From Acidobacteriota bacterium (GTDB taxonomy: Bacteria; Acidobacteriota; Thermoanaerobaculia; Multivoradales; JAGPDF01): a stretch of DNA of 41,540 nucleotides. Location of the stretch: the NCBI GenBank assembly GCA_014584695.1, contig JACTMI010000018.1, positions 50,001-91,540 on the forward strand, given 5' to 3'. The notes below the pieces were generated by a model. It did not search any database, had not been told where the DNA came from, and saw nothing but the letters and a program-made list of their open reading frames with translations. How positions within the stretch are numbered: position 1 is the stretch's first letter; every line of letters starts with the position of its first letter. Below, in pieces: positions 17,143 to 25,070 of this stretch. Position numbers and translations under genes: made by a program.

Positions 17143-19428
17143 ATGGCGAAGAACCTGATCATCGTCGAGAGCCCCGCGAAGACGCGCACGCTCAAGAAAT
17201 TCCTCGGCCGCGACTGGTCGGTCGAGGCCTCGGTCGGGCATATCCGCGACCTGCCCAAGAAGGACATGGGCCTGGGGGAGAACTACGAGCCGCGCTACGC
17301 GGTGCTGGCCGCCAAGAAAGAGGTGGTCAAGAAGCTCAAGGAGGCGGCGAAGAAGGCCGAGCGCGTCTACCTGGCGCCCGATCCGGACCGCGAGGGCGAG
17401 GCGATCGCCTGGCACATCGCCGAGGTGCTCGGCCGCGAGGGGCTCGCGCTCCATCGCGTCACCTTCAACGAGATCACGAAGAGCGCGGTGCAGAAGGCGC
17501 TCGAGCATCCGGGCACGATCGACCACCACCTGGTCGACGCCCAGCAGGCGCGGCGGGTGCTCGACCGGCTGATGGGTTTCAAGCTCTCGCCGCTGCTGTG
17601 GGACAAGGTCAAACGCGGCCTGTCGGCGGGGCGGGTCCAGTCGGTGGCGCTCAAGATGGTCTGCGACCGCCAGGCCGAGATCGACGCTTTCCGCCCCGAG
17701 GAGTACTGGGTGATGGGAGCGCGCCTGGCCGCCCAGGCGCCGCCCGAGTTCGTGGCGCGGTTGCACCAGATCGACGGCAAGCGCGCCCGCGTCGACAACG
17801 GCGAGCAGGCGGCGGCGATCGAGCGCGATCTGGCCGCCGGCGGCTTCCGCGTCGCCGCGGTCGAGCGCAAGGAGTCGAAGCAGCGCCCGTCGCCGCCGTT
17901 CATCACCAGCCGCTTGCAGCAGGAGGCGGCGCGCAAGCTCGGCTTCTCGGTCAAGCGGACGATGGGCATCGCGCAGGGGCTCTACGAGGGTCGCGCGATC
18001 GGCGACCGCGGCCAGCTCGGTCTCATCACCTACATGCGCACCGACTCGACGCGCGTCGCCGCCGAGGCGATCGACGGCGTCCGCGATCACATCCGCGCCA
18101 CTTACGGCGCCGACAAGCTGCCCGACAAGCCCAACTTCTACAGCTCGCGCAAGGGCGCCCAGGACGCCCACGAGGCGATCCGGCCGACCTACTTCGACCT
18201 GCCGCCGGAGGCGGTCGCGCCCTATCTCGAGCCCGAGGAGCTGAAGCTCTATCGGCTGATCTGGGATCGCTTCGTCGCCAGCCAGATGTTGCCCGCGCTC
18301 TTCGACGTCACCCAGGCCGACGTCGAGAACGGCCGCTACATCCTGCGCGCCACCGGCAAGGTGCTCAAGAGCGCGGGCTTCCTCGCTGTCTATCAGGAAG
18401 CGGTGCTCGACGACCGCCCGGCGCGCGCCGACGAGGCGGACAACGGCGCCGCGCTGCTGCCGCCGCTCGAGGCCGGCCAGCGACTGACCCTGCTGGCGCT
18501 CGAGAAGGAGCAGAAGTTCACCCAGCCGCCGCCGGCCTACAGCGAAGCGACGCTGGTCAAGGCGCTCGAAGAAAACGGCATCGGCCGCCCGTCGACTTAC
18601 GCCGCGATCCTCGCCACCCTGACCACGCGCGACTACGTCGAGCGGATCGAGGGGCGCTTCCGCCCCACGCCGCTGGGCGCGGTGGTCAACCGGATGCTGC
18701 AGCAGGGCTTCAACGACATCCTGAACGAGGGCTATACCGCCGAGCTCGAGCTCGAGCTCGACCAGGTCGAGGAGGGCAAGCTGCCGTGGAAGTCGGTGAT
18801 CGTCGACTTCGACCGCAAGTTCGACCGCGACCTGGCCTCGGCCGCCGACGTCATGCCCAACGTCAAGGTGGACGGCTTGCCGGTCGACGGCGAGTGCCCC
18901 AAGTGCGGCTCGCCGCTGGTCATGCGCTTCGGCCGCTACGGCGCCTTCGTCGGCTGCAGCGCCTACCGCAACGATCCCCCCTGCGACTACACGCGCGATC
19001 TCGCCGCGCCCGCCGGCGCTTCGACGCCGGCCGCGGACGAGGAGATCGCCCCGTGCGAGAAGTGCGGCAAGCCGATGGCGCTGCGCCGCAGCCGCTTCGG
19101 CACTTTCCTCGGCTGCACCGGCTATCCGGAGTGCAAGAACATCCGCAAGCTGGGGCCGGCGCCGGCCCCGCCCAAGGACACCGGCGTGCCGTGCCCGCAG
19201 TGCGAGCAGGGCACGATCCAGGAGAAGAAGTCCCGCCGCGGCAAGATCTTCTACTCGTGCAGCCGCTATCCCGACTGCAAGTTCGCGCTCTGGAACCCGC
19301 CGGTCCCCGGGCCCTGCCCGAAGTGCGGCTATCCGCTCCTGACCGAGAAGACCACCAAGCGCCGCGGCACCGAGCGCCTCTGCCCCAACGAAGGCTGCGA
19401 CTACAAGGCCGGCATCGAGAGCGCGTAG
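17143..19428 (+). CDS. topA: DNA topoisomerase I (type IA)
   Basis: TopA relaxes negative supercoils by passing one strand through a transient 5'-phosphotyrosyl break. The 761-residue product has the TOPRIM domain with APDPDREGEA (D80, D82 and E84 bind Mg), the LDRLMGFKLSP and GLSAGRVQSVAL blocks, and the active-site block GLITYMRTDS with Tyr297 and Arg299. The carboxy part holds four Cys4 zinc ribbons: CPKCG...CSAYRNDPPC, CEKCG...CTGYPEC, CPQCE...CSRYPDC and CPKCG...CPNEGC. The ATG at 17143 fits the conserved MAKNLIIVESPAKT start. No Shine-Dalgarno sequence is evident. Confidence 0.97.
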   Translation: MAKNLIIVESPAKTRTLKKFLGRDWSVEASVGHIRDLPKKDMGLGENYEPRYAVLAAKKEVVKKLKEAAKKAERVYLAPDPDREGEAIAWHIAEVLGREGLALHRVTFNEITKSAVQKALEHPGTIDHHLVDAQQARRVLDRLMGFKLSPLLWDKVKRGLSAGRVQSVALKMVCDRQAEIDAFRPEEYWVMGARLAAQAPPEFVARLHQIDGKRARVDNGEQAAAIERDLAAGGFRVAAVERKESKQRPSPPFITSRLQQEAARKLGFSVKRTMGIAQGLYEGRAIGDRGQLGLITYMRTDSTRVAAEAIDGVRDHIRATYGADKLPDKPNFYSSRKGAQDAHEAIRPTYFDLPPEAVAPYLEPEELKLYRLIWDRFVASQMLPALFDVTQADVENGRYILRATGKVLKSAGFLAVYQEAVLDDRPARADEADNGAALLPPLEAGQRLTLLALEKEQKFTQPPPAYSEATLVKALEENGIGRPSTYAAILATLTTRDYVERIEGRFRPTPLGAVVNRMLQQGFNDILNEGYTAELELELDQVEEGKLPWKSVIVDFDRKFDRDLASAADVMPNVKVDGLPVDGECPKCGSPLVMRFGRYGAFVGCSAYRNDPPCDYTRDLAAPAGASTPAADEEIAPCEKCGKPMALRRSRFGTFLGCTGYPECKNIRKLGPAPAPPKDTGVPCPQCEQGTIQEKKSRRGKIFYSCSRYPDCKFALWNPPVPGPCPKCGYPLLTEKTTKRRGTERLCPNEGCDYKAGIESA

Positions 19429-19486
19429 CGCTCCCGCGGGACGCGAAGGACCCCGCCCGTGGGCGGCAGCCCGCGGGCAATCTGGA

Positions 19487-19936
19487 TCAGATCTCGGACT
19501 CGCGCTCGCCGGCGCGCGCCGTCCCGCGGGTCGTCGAGTCCCACGAAGGCGGGCCCGGCGGATCCTCGCGCGGCTCGGCAACCTCCAGCGCCGAGGCGAC
19601 GGGCGTGGCGCCTGCCGGCCGCGCGAAGGCCGCGTCCAGCGCCACCGCGCCGATGTCCAGCCGGAGGCCGAGCGCCCTGCACATCTTGACCATGGACCGC
19701 AGCGTCAAATTCTGCCCGCCGCGCAGCGCGCGCGAGACCTGGGCGGGCTGCCAATCGAGCCTTCTGGCGAGCTCGACCTGGCTGATCTCGTTCGTCCGCA
19801 GGTGAGCGCGCACGGCAGCGATGAACTGGAGACGAGCCAGGTTCTCCCAATAACTGTCCCGCCCCTCCACGTCCTTCCAGAGACGATCGAAATCCGCATG
19901 GCTGCGGCGTCCGCGTGTCTCATTCGAGGTACTCAT
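19487..19936 (-). CDS. XRE-family helix-turn-helix antitoxin
   Basis: The 149-residue product has an N-terminal helical region and an XRE-type helix-turn-helix at about 50-95 (ISQVELARRLDWQPAQVSRALRGGQNLTLRSMVKMCRALGLRLDI). A disordered, Pro/Glu-rich tail follows. Located just after, and overlapping by 17 bp, a RelE/HigB-like toxin gene, it fits the antitoxin of a toxin-first (HigBA-like) pair. Such antitoxins bind the toxin and repress the shared promoter. The tail beyond residue 105 is longer than usual and of unclear role. It ends convergently 58 bp from topA. Confidence 0.75.
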   Translation of the reverse strand: MSTSNETRGRRSHADFDRLWKDVEGRDSYWENLARLQFIAAVRAHLRTNEISQVELARRLDWQPAQVSRALRGGQNLTLRSMVKMCRALGLRLDIGAVALDAAFARPAGATPVASALEVAEPREDPPGPPSWDSTTRGTARAGERESEI

Positions 19937-20303
19937 GGCTCTCCTCGCTGAATCGCTGACGAAGCTGATTGAGTCGCTCGACGCGCTCCCTTCGCTCCCT
20001 CATCCCCTGCTTGCGCCACAGCTCCAGCAAGATCAGCTCGCCACCAGGACTCCAGAACCAGGCCATCCTGAAGCTCCCCCAGCGCCAGTGCAGCACGTCA
20101 CCGAGCTTCGTGCATTCGTCGGCGACGTCGCGCGGGTCGACGCCATCGGCGAGCAGCTCGAAGGCGGCGCGGATCCTCTCGACAACGGTGGGATGGGTCC
20201 GCCGAGTCTCCGTGAGAGCTCTGTCGAGCTCGGTCGGCACCGCTGGCCGACCCGGCGTGAACAGACTCAGAACCCTCCCGCGCAGCACCAGCCTCAGTCG
20301 CAT
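19920..20303 (-). CDS. RelE/HigB-like toxin
   Basis: The 127-residue basic protein has the layout of the RelE/ParE/HigB toxin fold: an N-terminal helical part (TVVERIRAAFELLADG), then strand-rich LGDVLHWRWGSFRMAWFWSPGGELILLELWRKQG, and a C-terminal helix of alternating Arg/Glu residues. Proteins of this kind with an XRE partner downstream usually cleave mRNA on the ribosome. Exact catalytic residues cannot be assigned from sequence alone. It is first in the two-gene operon. The 100 bp upstream are much more AT-rich than the rest of the window, which suggests acquisition by transfer. Confidence 0.6.
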   Translation of the reverse strand: MRLRLVLRGRVLSLFTPGRPAVPTELDRALTETRRTHPTVVERIRAAFELLADGVDPRDVADECTKLGDVLHWRWGSFRMAWFWSPGGELILLELWRKQGMRERRERVERLNQLRQRFSEESHEYLE

Positions 20304-20304
20304 A

Positions 20305-20344
20305 TTAACTCATAAGATAACAAATCACTGCACCCCAGTATCAA
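20305..20344 (-). promoter_or_regulatory. Toxin-antitoxin promoter with operator-like imperfect palindrome
   Basis: On the minus strand TTGATA (20339-20344) and TTATCT (20315-20320) are 18 bp apart, a plausible -35/-10 pair. The -10 lies inside TTATCTTATGAGTTAA (20305-20320), an imperfect 16-bp palindrome that matches its own reverse complement at 12 of 16 positions. It ends 1 bp before the toxin ATG. Binding of the helix-turn-helix antitoxin here would cover the -10 and start codon, the usual autoregulation of such operons. Confidence 0.45.
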
Positions 20345-20431
20345 AAAGATCGATTACCGCCGATTTTACGTCCCAATTGCGTCACGACCTCATCTCCAAT
20401 CACTGACCACCTTCCCACAGCCACGGACAGG

Positions 20432-23338
20432 CTAGCTGGATCCTTCTGCCAAGTTCAGCGCCAGCAAACGCTCCAGAATCTCCTCGTCCGGCAGCCCACC
20501 CGGCCAGCCGTACGCCGCGAACACGGCCTCGTCGAGCGCCTGGTGGGCGTTGGCGAGCCAGGCGGGGCGCTCGTTGTAGAGGTTGGTGAGGGTACGCCTG
20601 GCGAGTTTCTTCTCGTGCTCGGCGTCCTTCGCCACCGTCCTCGACCAGCGCACCGTACCGATGCCGTCCGCGTTGGGCGCCACCACGAACCGCCCCCACG
20701 GTCCGTCGACCGCCCCGGGGAATTCCAGCACCTCCTCCTTCATCCATTCCGGCGGATTCAGCCACCGCTGCCGGAGTTCGTCCAGTTCCCGGGCGGCGCC
20801 AGCGATTGCAGCGCTGCGAGAAGCGTCCATAGAAGGGAAAGGGAACGTCTCGAACGCCGTAGACGGCGTGTACCTCGACCCGCTCTCCTTCTCTCGAAGC
20901 TGAGTGCCGAGAGCACGGGCCCAGGTTTGGTGAGCACTGGCGGAAAGGATTCCGAAGAGGGTGTCGTCCGAGCTGGTGAATGCGACGAGAGCATTCGACG
21001 GCAAGAAGACGCCACCAAGGCGCACGACGAGGTGATGCTTGGCGGTCATCGGCACGGCGAGGTAGCTCGCCAAGTTCCTCGACGCCGCACGAAAGCCCTG
21101 CCGGGTCTCGCCGAATCTCCACCACTCCAGGCGGTGACGATCACGGCGGATGGCATCCCGCACGGGCTTCACTTCGGCGACGACGTGCGCGAAGGGCTGC
21201 GCGTAGAGTGCTGCGCGCTCTGCCTCCAGCTCGTCGAAATCGATGATCCACAGTCCCGCCGACCTTCCGGTCACGTCCGCTGCATTGAGAAACGGGCGCA
21301 GCACATCAGAGTTGGGGCGGTCGTGCGGGTTGGGTGAACGGAGCAGGCGCAAGGCCACCTCCTCCGTCACCTCGAAAGACCCGCTCTTTTGAATCCCGAT
21401 GAAGCCGAGCCGGGCGTTGGCTTCGAGACGCCGTGCTCGAGCAATGTCAGCGCCGGCCGACAGGTTCGCATGGATCGTTCGTACGTTTCTTCCATCCAGC
21501 TCTCTCGTCGCCTCGGACCCGTCGTCGAAGCCCACCATCGAAACATGGACGTTCGCGCCGTCGAGAACCCAGTCGCGATCGCTGATCGCCCAGAAGATGT
21601 CTCCCGTGTTCTTGATTCGAGCCAGTACCTGGCGACTGGCGCCGCCACGAATTCCCTGAGTGGCGAGGAGGCCCGCACGGACTGACCTTCTCTCTTCTAT
21701 GGAGCTTCTTGTCTTCTCGAACCAGTAGCAACACAGGTCGCTGAACCTGGGCAGCCGGCCGGCGTAAACCGCTGTGAGCTTCTCGAAGTAGTCGTGGCCA
21801 CATTCCCCACGGATCTTCTTCCCGCCAAGAAACGGCGGGTTGCTGACGATGAAGTCGACTTTGGGCCAGGTGGGCTCCCTGGGGTGGGCGGGGTCGGTGA
21901 GGTCGAGGACCGCGTCCTTGTTCTCGATGTTGGACATCGCCTGGAGGATCGGCTCCTTCCAGGTGGTGGTGCCGTGCTGGCGGAGCCACTGGAGATAGCC
22001 GATCCAGACGGTCATCTGAGCCAGCTCGTGGGCGTACTGGTTCAGCTCGATGCCATAGAGCTGCCAGGGGCCGACGCCGAGGCGCAGCGGCGCCTGGAGA
22101 CCTTGTTCGAGCAAGAAATCGTAGACCTCGCTCTCCAGCTCCTTGAGCTTCCACAGGGTCACGTACAGGAAGTTGCCCGAGCCGCAGGCCGGGTCGAGCA
22201 CCTTGACCGATTCCAGGCGCTGCAGGAAGCGCTCGAGAAGCTGCGCCGCCTCGAGCCGCGCCTTCTTCGCGGCCGCCGCCGAAAGCGCCTTCACCGGTTC
22301 CGGCCCGCCCACTTTCCCGCCGGTCGTCATGAGGCGACGGACCGCGGCCATCGTTTCCGCCCACTCCCGTCGCAGTGGAGTCATCACCACCGGCTCGACC
22401 AGCGTCTCGATGTCCTCCCGGCTCGTGTAGTGCGCGCCCAGTTGCGAGCGCTTCGCCGGATCGAGGCCCCGCTCGAACAGCGTGCCGAAAATCGACGGGT
22501 CGATGTGGCTCCAGTCGAGCTGCGAGACCTGGTAGAGAGCTCCGAGCTCGGCCGCGCTCAACGGCAGAGTGTCGGCATTGTCGAACAGGCTGCCGTTCAC
22601 GTGCGGGATCCGAAGGAGGCCGAAACGCCCGCCCGCCGACATCTTCTCGAACAGGTCGGCCGAGAGCGTCGGAAACTCCTCCGGCGCTGAGCGGACCTGC
22701 TCGAGTAATCTCGAAACCAGGCGGTCGGGCAGGATTCCGACGTCCTCCGCGAAGAAGCAGAAGACCAGGCGATCCAGAAAGCGCGCCACCGTCGGCGGCG
22801 GGATGCCGCGCCGCGCGAGGTCGTGAGCGAGCGCGCCGAGCCGCTGGGCCGCCTCGCGCGTGACCAACGCGCTGACCGCGCCCGGCCGCAGCCTCTCGGG
22901 CTCGAAGAACGCCGCGCGCAGAACCTCGAGGCTCGTGGGATCGGCGATCGTCTCCAGGCGAATCTCGTGCAGCACCGTCCGCGTGCCGGTGAAGTTCGTG
23001 CGCACCAGAATCCGGTCAAGGTCCGACACGATCAGCAGAGGCGGGTTCTCGAGCGCCTCCCGGTACTGCAAGAGCTGCCTGTACGCCGCGTCGAGATCCC
23101 GGCCCTTGCCCTTGTACTCGAAGCCGAAATGGCCCCGCTTCCAGGCGTCCGCCCAGCCCTCGCCGCCGTCCTGCTTGGCGGCGCCGCGCTGGAAACAGAA
23201 GCTCTCCCCGGTCGGGTCGGCGACCTCTGGCGACGGATGCCCCACTAGCGAGCAAAGGTCCAGAAAGTGAGCCTGGTAGGCCTGCAGCTCACCCAGCTGG
23301 ATCTTGCTCCACTTCGTCCGGAACTCGGCAGGAGTCAT
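20432..23338 (-). CDS. MmeI-like type IIL restriction-modification protein (nuclease and N6-adenine methyltransferase in one chain)
   Basis: The 968-residue product has the MmeI order. An N-terminal nuclease domain contains D64-x9-E74-Y-K76 (FEYKGKG), matching the D-x9-ExK motif. A helical spacer follows, then LGAHYTS (300-306), then an N6-adenine methyltransferase with DPACGSGNF (382-390) and NPPF (500-503). The target-recognition and C-terminal regions follow (FPFPSM near 810). Enzymes of this type cut DNA about 20 nt from the site and methylate only one strand for protection, so no partner gene is needed. The start MTPAEFRTKW is chosen because the family begins there and TAGGAT ends 7 nt upstream. 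The frame continues upstream without homology. Both activities look intact. Confidence 0.85.
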   Translation of the reverse strand: MTPAEFRTKWSKIQLGELQAYQAHFLDLCSLVGHPSPEVADPTGESFCFQRGAAKQDGGEGWADAWKRGHFGFEYKGKGRDLDAAYRQLLQYREALENPPLLIVSDLDRILVRTNFTGTRTVLHEIRLETIADPTSLEVLRAAFFEPERLRPGAVSALVTREAAQRLGALAHDLARRGIPPPTVARFLDRLVFCFFAEDVGILPDRLVSRLLEQVRSAPEEFPTLSADLFEKMSAGGRFGLLRIPHVNGSLFDNADTLPLSAAELGALYQVSQLDWSHIDPSIFGTLFERGLDPAKRSQLGAHYTSREDIETLVEPVVMTPLRREWAETMAAVRRLMTTGGKVGGPEPVKALSAAAAKKARLEAAQLLERFLQRLESVKVLDPACGSGNFLYVTLWKLKELESEVYDFLLEQGLQAPLRLGVGPWQLYGIELNQYAHELAQMTVWIGYLQWLRQHGTTTWKEPILQAMSNIENKDAVLDLTDPAHPREPTWPKVDFIVSNPPFLGGKKIRGECGHDYFEKLTAVYAGRLPRFSDLCCYWFEKTRSSIEERRSVRAGLLATQGIRGGASRQVLARIKNTGDIFWAISDRDWVLDGANVHVSMVGFDDGSEATRELDGRNVRTIHANLSAGADIARARRLEANARLGFIGIQKSGSFEVTEEVALRLLRSPNPHDRPNSDVLRPFLNAADVTGRSAGLWIIDFDELEAERAALYAQPFAHVVAEVKPVRDAIRRDRHRLEWWRFGETRQGFRAASRNLASYLAVPMTAKHHLVVRLGGVFLPSNALVAFTSSDDTLFGILSASAHQTWARALGTQLREKESGSRYTPSTAFETFPFPSMDASRSAAIAGAARELDELRQRWLNPPEWMKEEVLEFPGAVDGPWGRFVVAPNADGIGTVRWSRTVAKDAEHEKKLARRTLTNLYNERPAWLANAHQALDEAVFAAYGWPGGLPDEEILERLLALNLAEGSS

Positions 23339-23345
23339 GGCCAGG

Positions 23346-23351
23346 ATCCTA
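23346..23351 (-). promoter_or_regulatory. -10 element (TAGGAT) for a leaderless MmeI-like gene transcript
   Basis: On the minus strand TAGGAT is followed by 7 nt (CCTGGCC) and the ATG, so the transcript would start at or beside the start codon. The hexamer and spacing are identical to those at purM. No -35 or Shine-Dalgarno sequence is seen. Confidence 0.45.
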
Positions 23352-23484
23352 GTCCTTCGCCGCCCTGGCGGCACCGGTTGGCGGCTGAAAACGGTTTCGT
23401 CGGCCGAGGCGGGTTTCCTCGACGCGTACCATCGCCACCCGTCGACGGCTGGTCCAGGTGCCGTCCGCAGGCCGAGGTCCGGCG

Positions 23485-23490
23485 TAGACT
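23485..23490 (+). promoter_or_regulatory. -10 element (TAGACT) for a leaderless peptidase transcript
   Basis: TAGACT ends 8 nt before the ATG at 23499 (spacer CCGGCGCC), with no Shine-Dalgarno sequence between them. It belongs to the TAGNNT set found before several first genes of transcription units in this window. Confidence 0.45.
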
Positions 23491-23498
23491 CCGGCGCC

Positions 23499-24842
23499 AT
23501 GGTCATCTCCTGTCGTTTCGCGGCGCTGGTGCTCGCCGGCGCGATGGCAACGCCGGTGGCGGCGGTCGAGAGCTCGCCGCTCGGGGGCTCGGTGCGGTTG
23601 GTGCGCGAGAGTGGCGAGCGCTTTCGGGCCGAGTACTGCCTCGCGCGGGAGGTCACCGCGCTCCGCTTCGAGCGGCCGATCGAACGGCTGCGCTCGAGTC
23701 ACTGGCGCGCGAGCGACGACGCCCTGGCGCTCGAAGTCGCGCCCGACGGCTCGGCCGAGCTCGCGCGCCGGGACGGCGCGCCCTTTCGCTGCGCCACGCT
23801 CGCCCTCGGCGTCTTCACGGAGCGCCCCGAGGCGAACTACTACGCCTTCTCGCCGTTCAGCGACGGCGGCCTCTCGGTTTATACCGGTTACCTGATCGCC
23901 CACGCGCGCAGCGATGGTGAGTGGCGCGCGACCGAGCTCGCGGCGACCTACGTCGGCCGCGACGGCGAGCGGATCGTGACCCGCGCGCCGGACGCCCTCA
24001 CCGAGCAGTTCGTCTACTTCGGCCCGCAGGCGCCGGTCGCGAGCGGCGGCCTCCGCGCGCTGGTCGACCCGGCGATGTCGGCCGCGGCGCGCGACCGGCT
24101 GCTCGAAACGCTGCCGGCGGTCGACGAGCTGCTCGGCGAAGTGTTCGGTTTCCGGCCGGCCGCTCCCTACCTGCTCTTCCTCGCGACCGAGCTCGACGCC
24201 TTCGACGGCTACTCGATCAACGGGGGCGCGCTACCGGGTCAGATCCTGTTCACGGTCAAGGGTCGGGAGGCGGCGGCCGAGATGACCCGCGACCCCCTCC
24301 GCCAAGCCCGCCTCGCGGCGCACGAGCTCCTCCACCTCTGGCAGCAAGAGGTCTGGTTCGGCTCGCTCGGCGTCGACCGGCCCTGGGTGCACGAGGGGAG
24401 CGCCGAGGCGCTGGCGCTCGAAGCGCTGCGCCGCACGGGTGCGCTCGATCCGGCGGGGTACGCCCGGAGCTGGCGCGAGATGGAGTCGAGCTGCGCCGAA
24501 AAGCTCGAGCGCAGCAGCGTCCACGCCGGCCCGGCGGCCGGCAACTTCGACGTCGTCTATCCCTGCGGCGCCCTGTTCAACCGGCTGGCTGGTGAGCTGC
24601 TCGACCCGGTCGATCCGGGCAGCGGCCTGGTCGGTCTCTGGCGCGCCCTGGCCGGGCGGCCGGAAGCGGAGCGGAGCGGCCCCAGCGAGCCGCTCTTCTT
24701 CGACGCGCTCGGCCGGCTCGGCGTCGCCGCCGAGAGAGTCGCCGCGCTCGCCGCCCTGCTCGACTGGACCGGCGACCGCGCGAGCTTCGCCGCTGAGCTC
24801 GCCGCGCTGCGCGCCCGGCCCGAGCCCGCCGTCGACCCATAG
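23499..24842 (+). CDS. Secreted HExxH (gluzincin-type) metallopeptidase-like protein
   Basis: The 447-residue product begins with a signal peptide (MVISCRFAALVLAGAMATPVAA). An N-terminal beta-rich region (about 25-190) is reminiscent of M1/M61 peptidase N-domains. The zinc motif AAHELLHLWQQE follows (H275, E276, H279), and 20 residues on WVHEGSAEALALEAL with E299 as likely third ligand. The C-terminal helical part has cysteines at ESSCAEK and YPCGAL. This order (HExxH-19-E) is that of gluzincins. The substrate is unknown. It was probably brought in with the neighbouring accessory genes. The open frame extends 65 codons upstream, but the ATG at 23499 is preferred because of the signal peptide and the TAGACT element. 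Confidence 0.75.
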   Translation: MVISCRFAALVLAGAMATPVAAVESSPLGGSVRLVRESGERFRAEYCLAREVTALRFERPIERLRSSHWRASDDALALEVAPDGSAELARRDGAPFRCATLALGVFTERPEANYYAFSPFSDGGLSVYTGYLIAHARSDGEWRATELAATYVGRDGERIVTRAPDALTEQFVYFGPQAPVASGGLRALVDPAMSAAARDRLLETLPAVDELLGEVFGFRPAAPYLLFLATELDAFDGYSINGGALPGQILFTVKGREAAAEMTRDPLRQARLAAHELLHLWQQEVWFGSLGVDRPWVHEGSAEALALEALRRTGALDPAGYARSWREMESSCAEKLERSSVHAGPAAGNFDVVYPCGALFNRLAGELLDPVDPGSGLVGLWRALAGRPEAERSGPSEPLFFDALGRLGVAAERVAALAALLDWTGDRASFAAELAALRARPEPAVDP

Positions 24843-24860
24843 TCGCCGGAACGGGGGACT

Positions 24861-24960
24861 GGAGGGGAGGGCACGCGCCCTCCCCTCGGCCGCCGGAGTG
24901 AATCCGGCGGCCTCACCCCGCCGCGGTCGCGAGCCTGGCGGCTCGCTCCGGGGGGGCTCA
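24861..24960. repeat. Structured palindromic repeat, copy 1
   Basis: A 100-bp unit, 89% identical to copy 2, starts exactly 110 bp before it. It contains hairpin 1 (24863-24886, 10-bp stem AGGGGAGGGC, 4-nt loop), hairpin 2 (24888-24912, 10-bp stem GGCCGCCGGA, loop GTGAA) and hairpin 3 (GCGAGCC-TGGC-GGCTCGC). It lies 18 bp after the stop of the peptidase gene and may serve as a terminator. Confidence 0.8.
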
Positions 24961-24970
24961 TTCACACGGG

Positions 24971-25070
24971 AAAGGGGAGGGCTCGCGCCCTCCCCTCGGC
25001 CAGCGGAGTGAATCCGCTGGCCTCACCCCTCCGCGGTCGCTCGCCTGGCGGCTCGCTCCGGTGGGGCTCA
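24971..25070. repeat. Structured palindromic repeat, copy 2
   Basis: Same unit as copy 1. Hairpin 1 differs only in its loop. Hairpin 2 (24998-25022) is GGCCAGCGGA-GTGAA-TCCGCTGGCC, where two base pairs have changed on both strands relative to copy 1, so pairing is kept. Hairpin 3 has lost two pairs. The last three bases of the unit, TCA, provide the TGA stop codon of the TonB-dependent receptor. Confidence 0.8.

Noticed and set aside
16447-19581. A 1044-codon minus-strand open frame opposite dprA and topA
   Set aside because: It mirrors the codons of two recognised genes and shows no conserved motif.
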